Shown one piece after another: positions 9,801-19,342 of a stretch of DNA of 64,000 nucleotides (its first letter is position 1; every line of letters starts with the position of its first letter). Origin of the DNA: Plasmodium brasilianum. Lineage: Eukaryota; Apicomplexa; Aconoidasida; Haemosporida; Plasmodiidae. The notes beneath the pieces were generated by a model that worked only from the letters and a program-made list of their open reading frames with translations, made no database searches and was not told where the DNA came from. The DNA lies in the NCBI RefSeq assembly GCF_023973825.1, contig NC_090125.1, forward strand, positions 2,701,412-2,765,411. Reading direction: 5' to 3'. Position numbers and translations under genes: made by a program.

Positions 9801-12800
9801 CTGCATTTTCAATAACACAAAAAGATGCAGACCTTACGTATTTAATATATGTATCTAATAATATTCTTCTCTTTATATTATTAAGAAGTATGTTTATCTG
9901 ACTCCTATTACCTGACAAGCAACAATTAATTCTATCCTTAACGTTATTAATTGTTTCTAAAATTATTTCATATATATCATTATCCTTCTTTTGTATTTCT
10001 GCGATTGTGTTTTCGTTAATCTGAAGAGAGTACAACAAAGCCTTCTCTTCAATAAGATCGCTGTTCTCGTAAAATAGTATGTCGAAAACGAGGATTTCCA
10101 TGAATAATATCCCCTTGTTCGTTCTCTGCAGGGTTGAAGAAAAGTAGTTCGTGTATGTTTATGTATGTGCGCGTGTGTGTGTACGTATACATGTATGCGT
10201 GTGTACAAGCATGTAACACACATAATTTTATAACACACTCAATTTCTCAATTTAAAAATATATATTCATTTTTTTCTTTTTGCCGTTTTAATTGCAGACC
10301 TTGTCGTTATTAATCAGAAAAAATTCAACCCTATCACACAGATAAGTAACATTCATTTTCGGGTCATTGTAATAAAATATTTTTTCATATGAATTATCGT
10401 TATAATATACATTACGCATATTCAAGTATTCATAAGACGAAATAGTTAATGAAGAATATGTATATTCTGAGCTCTTAAAATCATCCGTGTTTCTTTCGCT
10501 GTTATCAAACAAGTCCTTTTCTTCATATATGTCCGTCTCTTCTTCTGACTCCTCGTTGTTTTCAAAATCTTTTATTTAAAAAAAAAAAAAAAATACGTAT
10601 ATATGAAATAGGGGCACATGTATATGGTTGTGTGGGTATATGTGAAGCTCCGTACAAGCGCGCGAAGAGAAAAAGGAAGACATTATTGAGCTGTATGCAT
10701 GCATATATATGTGTATGTGTGTGTGTCTATATATAAATATATATATGTATATATATGTGCACAGTTATCTATTTCCCATCCATTCTATTCAACCTTGCTG
10801 TAATTTGGCCAGTAAATTGTATCCGCCTTGCTTCGAAATGTGCATAACTTTCTTAATGTTCTCTTTTTTCTTCCTTGACAGGTTAACTGTTTTCTGGGGC
10901 TTGATAAAATATTTTTTTTTATTTAATTTACGACATATATAAAATTTTAATTTTCTTAAATCTCCTGCAAAAACATTGTTACTCTTTTTCATTGCTTTAT
11001 ATTTTTTTTTTAAATTTGCTATACTTCTACTATCAATATTATCATACGATAAAGAACTATCCGTTTTATAACTCTCTTCATGTTCATTAACATCATCTAT
11101 AAACAAATTATTCTGTGCGTCACTATAACTTTTAACAATCTTTTTTTTACTTAAAGGAATATGATCCTTATGGACAGATATATCATGATCCATAGTTAAA
11201 TTTTCATTAAATGACTGTAAATTTTCGAATCTCAGCTTTCTCAAATTCTCTTCTTCTTTTTTCATTTTCTTTTCTTCCATAATATCTTCCTTCATTTTAT
11301 CGTGTAATTTTTTCCCTATCCAAAGGGACAGAATATTCAAAATGTAATATGCAGTATATTATATGAATACATGAAGCTTACTATAAAATATCTAAAAGGG
11401 GTGTAGAAAATTATTTCACGTGTTTTTATTCTTCTTATTTTGCGTATTATTATTATTATTATTTTTTTTTTTTTTATTTTTTTTTTTTTATTTTTTAGCT
11501 TACTCTTGAGTTCATAAATGTTAAATTTCTTTTTACCAAAACCTGCGCTTAAATTTTGAGTAATGTGCGTACAGTAACCAGGAGAATATAAATGGTCTAC
11601 ATAGTTGTACTTCTCTAATAATTCCATTTCCTCTCTCCTCTTTTTTTCGCTCAATAATATTTTTCTTTCTATTAAAACACTCTCCTAAAAATTATAAAAA
11701 AAGATCCATAGCTGTTTTCCCCAGTCTTCTTAAGCCCATATACACATATATATAATCCCTCATACACATATATATAATCCCTCATACACATATATATAAA
11801 CCCACATACACATATATATAATCCCTCATACACATATATATAAACCCACATACACATATATATAAGTCCACATACACATATATATAAACCCACATTCACA
11901 TATATATAAGCCCACATACACATATATATAAGCCCACATAGACATGCATAAATCTGCATACACATATATATGCATATGTATCTCCTTTTCCAATTTTATA
12001 CATGTACGTATTTACATTATCATCTGAGGCACTTTCATATACACTGTTTGTTTGACCATCACGAAGAAATATGTCCATGTTAAATTTCTCAGGAATGAAT
12101 TGGGATAGATCTTTTTCGCATAAATCCTTTTTAACCTTAGTTAATAAATTATTAACGTTGTTCTTTATTTTATATTCTTCCTCATTTCCTAATACATAAG
12201 TTACAGATGCGCTATTTTTATGGCTGTTATGTTCCGAATCATCTGATGTCGATTTTTCTGAAAAGTTTAAATCATCATCTTGAAAATAGTTGTGGTAATG
12301 CAAGTAATCTAAATTACAATTTCTAGTGTCTTTAATCTTTTCTTTTTTCGTAATATTTAATTTTTCTTCCTTCTTTTTAATTTCTAAATGTACATCCTAC
12401 ATAAATTAGAAGATATATTGAGAGTTAAAAAATGATATACTTATTTAACAGTATTTTACAGAATATTAAAATATTTTCACGTAGCTTTTTTTTGTTTATT
12501 ATTATTTTACTTAATACCTCACACTTATCGCTCTTAGCTGTCTCTTTGGGTCTAAAATAATAAAAAGGAATATGGAAAAAATGTACAAATATATATATAT
12601 GTATGTATACTATGAACAACGCAGGTCAACGCGAATTTATGCTTGATGAAAGTGGAATTTTTAAATGAAGGAGAGAATATATAAATATTTTAAAGCATTA
12701 CATTTTGCGCTCTTCAGATTCCATATCAATGTCAAAATCTGAAAAAATTTATGGTAATTAAATATAAAATATAAATTCTATAAGGATTTTTTCTATAATA

Positions 12801-13989
12801 ATTAAGATTATTTACATATTCATGCAATTATACAATCATATATTTAGTGTGTTTATATACTTACTGTTATTTAAGACGTCTAATATTAAATTTTCAATTT
12901 TCACTTTATCACTGCTAACATCCTGTTTATAAGCCCTTTTTTCATATCTATCTAATATAAGTGAATCGTTAAGGTGAATATTTTTAAATTTGCTTTTTTT
13001 TTTTTCTCCATCATTTTCCTTTTCTTTGTCAATAAAATACAGGTATCTGCTTTTATCGCTCCACTTATTCATACTATCTAAAAAGAAAAACGAAATTATT
13101 TATCATGAATATATTTGTAACATTTATGATGTATATAACATTTATTTAATTTATTATATATATCTTATTTATCATATATATTTTAGTCATCCCGTCTATC
13201 ATATAATTTTTATTTCTTAAGATATAATTTTTCCCATTTCCATATATTTTTCTCTATGCTTTCTAACCTTCATATAGCAACATGCTATTATCGGAGAAGA
13301 AGTTTTCTGTGGTTATTCCTGTGTTTGCCATTTTCTCTTCTACATTTTTTGTTATGTAGTATTCGTTTGTTGCATTTATGAACTCATAATTTGCTTTTTT
13401 ATCTTGACTATTATAATTAAAGTTATATTTACCACCATAAAAATCTTTCTGTCCTGATCGTATCTCATCCTTAGAGACTTTTATCAAATCATTAACAAAA
13501 CTGACATTTATGTATTTTTCGCTATGTTCAAAATTTTTTTCTCTATAAAAATTGGAAATTTACATTTTAAGAGGTTTCACACAAGTACACACGCATATAT
13601 ATACATATATATATATATATAAACATACAAATAAATATTTCAATGCATAAGATGTAGGAACTTCCATTTCCATTAATCTAAATAATTCTATACAAACCTT
13701 AAGTAAGAAGGGTCGATTATTGATATATTGTTGATTTCTGGTGTTACAAATGTAAGGTCATCAGGTTTTTCTTCTAATAATTTAAAAGGGGGAAGGAGAA
13801 AAAAAAAAAAAAAACATTTAAATATTAAGAATGTTATATATTTTATTAAAAAAGCATTTTTTCAGTTACCTCTTTTTTCTATATTATCAAATTTGTTCAT
13901 ATATTCATTTCCATTTTTATAGAATTTTTTTATGTCATCATTCGGCCTCGTGCTCTCACGTGAGTCTAAGAAGAACGTTCCGTTAAAGT

Positions 13990-14061
<72 letters not shown>

Positions 14062-14433
14062 ATGTATGCTTATACGTACACGTCTCTGTTCTTTTTTTCC
14101 TAATTACTATCCTATTATTTTTTAACCTACGAAGGGCTTTTTTTCATTATTGAGATTTGTGTCATGATGCTCGATAGTATTTATAAATGATTCTGCATAG
14201 AACATTTAAAAAAAAAAAAAAGTTCCCTTTGAATTAAGAGCAAAACTGACTTTCGCGAAACAGGAATACGCATACATGCATGTATACAAACCCACGTATG
14301 TATATATGTACTTCCATACGTTATTATGCTAATAATAACTGTTATGTGAACATTTCCATTTCCTTTTCATTATTTTGCGCTAACCATTTAAGTGTGTTAA
14401 TCTGTCTTTTACTACATTTAAGGGGTTAGCCAT
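6894..14433 (-). CDS. large 18-exon leucine-rich-repeat protein, unknown function
   Basis: I joined 18 exons: 14385-14433, 14131-14192, 13870-13954, 13698-13773, 13268-13542, 12865-13077, 12702-12738, 12518-12551, 12016-12396, 11504-11684, 10794-11315, 10300-10568, 9037-10125, 8583-8803, 8340-8433, 7897-8153, 7573-7668, 6894-7425. Every border is GT/AG and all phases match, giving 1491 codons including the stop. The first 650 or so residues are charged and unrecognised, with a short KKMKKEEENLRKL coil. The C-terminal half carries irregular leucine-rich repeats of the ribonuclease-inhibitor/RanGAP style, such as INLSNRNMTIEDLSEF, CDVLNLANNPLF, LNLGGSPL and LDNCKLTN. Such repeats usually bind proteins. 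An alternative model splits it: a stop at 10789 and a new ATG at 10683. That leaves only about 105 bp between genes, so I prefer one gene. The weakest junction is the 10793/10569 intron (donor GTTGAA). The gene is divergent from the dynactin gene. Confidence 0.75.
11733..11966. repeat. 21-bp minisatellite inside an intron
   Basis: About 11 near-identical 21-bp units (consensus around 'ccacatacacatatatataag', with a 'tccctcatac' variant) lie wholly within the intron 11685-12015 of the LRR gene. The unit is a multiple of three, so it produces a spurious Tyr/Val/Cys-rich open frame on the minus strand. Confidence 0.85.
13996..14056. repeat. (TA)n dinucleotide tract in an intron
   Basis: About 60 bp of uninterrupted alternating TA lies in the intron between exons 2 and 3 of the LRR gene. 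It is a likely length-polymorphic microsatellite. Confidence 0.85.
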
Positions 14434-15637
14434 CTTATATTTATATCATCTTCAATACATTTACAAAAGATTTGTTCTGAAAGCACAAAACAAAAAAAGA
14501 AACAAGAAAAAAAAAAATAGAATCATCAAATGTGACATATTATATAAATGTTTATTTTATTAAGCAGGAAAGAAAACAAATGTTTACATTTTTTGCTGAA
14601 GAACTAGCCAAAAAGGCAAAATAAATATAGGAATTAGCATAAAAATATTAAGAAGCTTTCGTTAAACATAATTTATGTCCAAACAGAACAAAGAATATAT
14701 TCTTAAAAAGTAAAATAAAAGACATTTGATTTGAGGAAAAATGATTAATTCATTGTAATTCCTTCATTTTGTATTTCATATACATTTTTTTTTTTTTTTT
14801 TGGGCACGTAAAAAACGAAAAAAAAAAAAATTTTAATGTATAAACACAACACTAAGCATATAAAAACATAAAATAAAGAAAAAGTTCGGGGGATGCGCCT
14901 GATATAAAATTCTTTAAACTTACATGTATTATCTTTAAAAAAAAAGGAAATTAAAATGAAAAATAATTTTAATTAAAAATTAACATTATCTTTTTCTCAT
15001 AAGTTTTATTTGTACATGTATTCCTAAAAAAGAATATATGTTTGATACAATAATTATTTTTTGTTTTTGTTTTTGTTTTTGTTTTTTTTGTGTGTGGGTT
15101 TTTGTACAATTATAGTCATAATAATAAAGAATATATTCATTTCAAATGAATTTATATTTCTGTTTATTTTATAAATATGAGGAATTTTAAAAAGGAAAAA
15201 TGAATTGTTTTTTTTCATTCCTAATACTTTACAATTTATTACCTTAATCTGTTTGTATTTCATTGCCTTAATCTGTTTGTATTTCATTGCCTTAATCTGT
15301 TTGTATTTCATTCACTTAATCTGTTTGTATTTCATTGCCTTAATTTGTTTGTATTTCATTTGCCTTAACCCGTTTGAGTTTCATTGCCTTAATTTGTTTG
15401 TATTTCATTTGCCTTAACCCGTTTGAATTTCATTGCCTTAATATGTTTGAATTTCATTGCCTTAATATGTTTGCATTTTATTACCCTATTTGTGTGGAGT
15501 TTATTACTCTATATTTTTGCATTTTATAAGTCTGCCCTTTTGTAACTTTTCGTTCTGTTTGTATTTTTTTTGTGTGTGTATGCTTATATTTCCCCCCTCG
15601 CCCTCCCCTTTTTGTCGCCACCTCGAGCTAACATATA
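14434..15637. other. divergent intergenic region (LRR gene / dynactin p62)
   Basis: This 1.2-kb spacer separates two genes reading outward, so it must hold both promoters. It contains poly-A/poly-T runs and, on the dynactin side, the 24-bp minisatellite. I see no further gene. Confidence 0.65.
15236..15490. repeat. 24-bp minisatellite upstream of dynactin p62
   Basis: Roughly ten diverged copies of a 24-bp unit (around 'gccttaatctgtttgtatttcatt') end about 150 bp before the dynactin start codon. The array lies within the probable 5' UTR or promoter. The spurious LxFHCLNLF-type open frame here comes from the unit being divisible by three. Confidence 0.85.
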
Positions 15638-17848
15638 ATGAAAAACAAGGTCTATATATTATTGGACGATAAATTATTTAAATTAAAAGAGCTATATTTT
15701 TGTGTCATATGCTCAAAAATTAAAAATGAGTTTAATCTGAGAAATGAAATTGAGTATTACTATTGTAACAGTTGTACACAAATATACACAAAAAGTGAAT
15801 CAGCAGTTTATTCTTATGAGTGTTTACGATGTTTTAAATGTCCCTTTTGCTTTAGTTGCCTAACAATATCCCAAAACCTTTTTGACAATTCAATTAAGAG
15901 CATACTTAATATTGAGCACGCAAAAGGTAGTAATTATGCAGATCAAAAGGATGAGAGAAGTGAATTAAATAATGTGAATGCCCTAAATTATGTGAAAGAT
16001 GAGAACTACACGAATGATACATGTAGTGTAAATTCTCCCCCATTAGATATGTGCACCTACGGTTATACAATAAAGGATAATGCCAAAAAAATTGTTTGTA
16101 AAGAAAGTAACACATTAAATGATGACTCCTCACATGACAAAAACAGTAATGTATTAGAAGAAGAAAGAATAATGAATAGTAGCTTCCCTAAATTTTTTGA
16201 AAAAGGAAAAAATATTTTTTATTTTAAGTGTCCATACTGTTTATGGTCATCTATTAACACTCTCTATAACACCAAACTAGACGAATTAATTGGAGATATG
16301 ATACTCATTGAAAAAAATTGCATATTTAAATGTTTCTTTAGAAATATATTAAATGAATTAATAAAAAGTAATGAGGAACTGAAGGAAAAAAAAGTTCTTA
16401 AAAAAACAGCTCTAAATATAACCATGCATAAGATAGAAAATATGAGCTCGTTCAATGAGGTACATTATTACAAAAAATCAAATGAATCTATAAATAATAA
16501 AGAAAAAATAGGGGAATTCTTAGGTAGAAGGGAAGAAGAAAATTCCTCATTAATATGTAAATCAAATATAAAGATAGACAAAATAACTTTAAAGGATATT
16601 TTAAATGCTGAGCATATTAAAGATTATGAAAAATATCGTGATATTTTTGAGTTAGAAAATGAATACGTAAAATATTTAGATCCGATAGCTTATCGTAGTC
16701 AGGCGGGTTTAGATGAAAACAAAGAAACATGGGGTGGGAATACCACTCAAAATATAGATCATATAAATGGGAGAGACAAAAATGATAATCTAAATAGGGC
16801 TTTCAAAAAAAATGATGAAATTGAAGCTGTTGAAAAGGACGAAACAAATAGAATAAGTAAAGAAGTCAAAGCAAATAAAATGCAAGAAGAGGATGAAATA
16901 AACAAAACGTGCAAAGAAAACGAGGTAAACGAAACATGCAAAGGTGATCACAAAATGGGCAAGTCAAAAAACAGAGATATTAGCAATTTAATTATTCACA
17001 TAAAGAATTATCTATCTACTGAACATATGCACGACTACCCGTATAATTTTTATAAGGGCATTAGTGCATTAAAACCTTTGAGAACAAAATTATTAAGCAA
17101 AAATTCAAAGAGATGTTCTACTTGTAAACAGTACATACTGAAGCTTCATAATTCTAATTTATCTTCATCATTTCGATTAAATAATAATGCTATGAAATTT
17201 TTACCCAGAATTTATATTAATGATTTTAGAATAATAAAAAAAGAACATGGTGTGCTGAATTTTATTTTGATAAATCCTCTGGGCGTAGAAATGAATATAA
17301 AAATAATACCAAAAGTGGAATATAACTTTCTAAAAAAATTAGACACAAATAAAATACCTAAAAACTGTACATCCAAATCGAACTCGTTCGAATTTGTATT
17401 GGACACCTATGATGAAGTGATAGATGACTTACTAAAAAATGAAAACACAGCTATTAAAACTGTTATAAGAAGCGAATATATGATTATAAAGAAACAGAAT
17501 AATATGGCCTTAATAATCATTAGTTTTAATTATACTGATAACCATGTTTTAGGTAAGGAATATTATAAGGAAGAAAAGGAACCCAGCAAGATAAATGTGC
17601 AGAATGATGGTAATAGTTGTAATAACAACTGTAGTAGTAAAAATATTTTTACGTGTAATGATTTAAGTAGTAATAATAATAATGATAATGACGCAATAAT
17701 GGATCAAAAAACAAAATTAAATTTCCCATTAACTGTCGAGTGTTCCTTTTCAGATAAGTCAAAAAAAGTGCATAAACTGCAGTTGAATCTCGTTTTTACA
17801 AATAACATTAGCACCAAAAAGTTTCATCATTATTCTCTTAATGACTGA
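15638..17848 (+). CDS. DCTN4: dynactin subunit 4 (p62) homologue
   Basis: A 736-aa single-exon protein. Dynactin p62 caps the pointed end of the Arp1 filament in the dynein activator complex. The diagnostic N-terminal zinc-binding cysteine array is complete: C22-x2-C25, C43-x2-C46, C62-x2-C65-x2-C68-x2-C71-x2-C74, then a separated FKCPYCLWSS motif near residue 200. The family has exactly this order (CxxC, CPxC, CxxCxxCPxC, then a CxxCxW pair). The conserved C-terminal part starts with LLSKNSKRCSTCKQYI (around residue 475), followed by the beta-rich 'FLPRIYI...NPLG' region. Asn/Asp/Glu-rich inserts lie between (residues about 95-190 and 360-440) and near the C-terminus (residues about 650-690). 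The start is the Met 20 residues before the first CxxC. Plasmodium dynactin is poorly characterised, so function rests on family identity. Confidence 0.85.
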   Translation: MKNKVYILLDDKLFKLKELYFCVICSKIKNEFNLRNEIEYYYCNSCTQIYTKSESAVYSYECLRCFKCPFCFSCLTISQNLFDNSIKSILNIEHAKGSNYADQKDERSELNNVNALNYVKDENYTNDTCSVNSPPLDMCTYGYTIKDNAKKIVCKESNTLNDDSSHDKNSNVLEEERIMNSSFPKFFEKGKNIFYFKCPYCLWSSINTLYNTKLDELIGDMILIEKNCIFKCFFRNILNELIKSNEELKEKKVLKKTALNITMHKIENMSSFNEVHYYKKSNESINNKEKIGEFLGRREEENSSLICKSNIKIDKITLKDILNAEHIKDYEKYRDIFELENEYVKYLDPIAYRSQAGLDENKETWGGNTTQNIDHINGRDKNDNLNRAFKKNDEIEAVEKDETNRISKEVKANKMQEEDEINKTCKENEVNETCKGDHKMGKSKNRDISNLIIHIKNYLSTEHMHDYPYNFYKGISALKPLRTKLLSKNSKRCSTCKQYILKLHNSNLSSSFRLNNNAMKFLPRIYINDFRIIKKEHGVLNFILINPLGVEMNIKIIPKVEYNFLKKLDTNKIPKNCTSKSNSFEFVLDTYDEVIDDLLKNENTAIKTVIRSEYMIIKKQNNMALIIISFNYTDNHVLGKEYYKEEKEPSKINVQNDGNSCNNNCSSKNIFTCNDLSSNNNNDNDAIMDQKTKLNFPLTVECSFSDKSKKVHKLQLNLVFTNNISTKKFHHYSLND

Positions 17849-18299
17849 CTATTGTGATCAAATACTAGTAATTGGTAATTATTAATTAATAATTAGTACT
17901 TTGTTATTCGTAATTAGTAGTAATTCGTTATTGATAATCCTTTTTTTTTGAATTTTTTTTAGAAGCCCCTCCATAATTCTTTCCCCTTTTTTATTTTTGC
18001 AACGTTCGCGAAATGTACTTCTTAATCAACGATTTTTCACGATGCATAAGTTATATATATATGCATATATATTTACCATACATTAATTCGTATATATCCT
18101 CTGTGCTTAAAATTAATTTAACTCACTATACTGTTGTTCACAAATTAACATATAAGTGTTTATCTGTATAAATATAATAATATCAATTCAGTTCCACCTT
18201 CATATAAGTATCTTTCTTCTTGTGCGAGGTCAGCATTTTGCGTATTATAATTTGTATGATATGAGATTATTTTTTTCTTGACTTCAATATTGTTTTACT

Positions 18300-18600
18300 T
18301 AATTTTATTTAGCCTTATTTCACTTTATTGTATTTTACCCTATTTCACTTTATTGTATTTTACCCTATTTCACTTTATTGTATTTTACCCTATTTCACTT
18401 TATTGTATTTTACCCTATTTCACTTTATTGTATTTTACCCTATTTCACTTTATTGTATTTTACCTTATTTCACTTTATTGTATTTTACCTTATTTCACTT
18501 TATTGTATTTTACCTTATTTCACTTTATTGTATTTTACCCTATTTTACTTTATTTCATTTTACCCTATTTTACTTTATTTCATTTTATCTTATTTTTTTC
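18300..18600. repeat. 25-bp minisatellite
   Basis: About nine nearly perfect copies of 'ctatttcactttattgtattttacc' (25 bp) are followed by degenerate copies rich in 'ttattttactttatttcatt'. Because 25 is not divisible by three, every forward frame cycles through the same peptides, which explains three overlapping open frames of similar composition. Confidence 0.9.
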
Positions 18601-18869
18601 TCTTCATTTTATTTTATTTTTTTTCACATCATTTCACTTCGTTCTTTTTGTCGTATTTGACGAAGTAATTAGTGAAAACTCTGGAATAATCGATTAATTA
18701 TATTTGTACCATGATCAATTTGTAATAACACCTACAAAGAAATTTATTTTCTTGTAATATTTGTTACTAGCTTTCGAACGACGACGTTCAGCTGTAAGTA
18801 CAGTTTCAAAAAAGTTTAAAAATAAATAGCATTTACTACTTACGTATAAAAAATGTAATTACATATAAA

Positions 18870-18894
18870 TATAAATAAATAAATAAATAAATAA

Positions 18895-18932
<38 letters not shown>
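18870..18932. repeat. (AAAT)n and (AT)n microsatellite
   Basis: Consecutive 'aaat' tetranucleotides are followed directly by about 30 bp of alternating AT. This is a compound microsatellite in the upstream region of the 861-aa gene. Confidence 0.8.
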
Positions 18933-18937
<5 letters not shown>

Positions 18938-19342
18938 CCTCTCACATAAATATGTAAAGTCTCTTATACACTGTTGTATGTGAAGTAAAAGAAATTTTTG
19001 TAATTGTTAAGATATAATTTGAATAAGTAACTAAATAATATGAATAAGAGGCTAAATGACATAAATAAGAGGATAAAGTAAAAGGGAAAAATTTTGTTTG
19101 TATTACACAATATAAGCTGAACGAGATTAATTCGTGATTGTCATTATATACATTTACGTAATAATATTGAAGAAAATAAAATTGTAAATTGATTTGAAAA
19201 TAAGTTTTTCCATGGGGGTTAAGGGATTAGTAATTTGAATATTTATTAATAGCTATTTTTTATGTGAATATTTATCCTTTTTACCTTGTTAATTTTGCAA
19301 TGTGTTTATTTTGCCATTTTATTAGTAATTTTATAAAGTAGT

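Larger units (their letters stand above)
17849..19342. other. intergenic region with minisatellite, upstream of the 861-aa gene
   Basis: 1.5 kb between two co-oriented genes. It contains the 25-bp minisatellite at 18300-18600, an (AAAT)n/(AT)n tract at 18870-18932, and otherwise featureless AT-rich DNA. The open frames of 96-139 codons here are frames through the minisatellite. Confidence 0.7.

Noticed and set aside
11672..11965. 97-codon minus frame with repeated GLYICVC-type peptides
   Set aside because: It is the intronic 21-bp minisatellite; the flanking exons join across it with proper GT/AG borders.
15205..15417. 70-codon frame with CLYFIALI repeats
   Set aside because: Translation of the 24-bp minisatellite upstream of the dynactin gene.
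18278..18697. Three overlapping 96-139 codon frames rich in Phe/Tyr/Leu
   Set aside because: They are translations of the 25-bp minisatellite in successive frames and have no sequence outside it.
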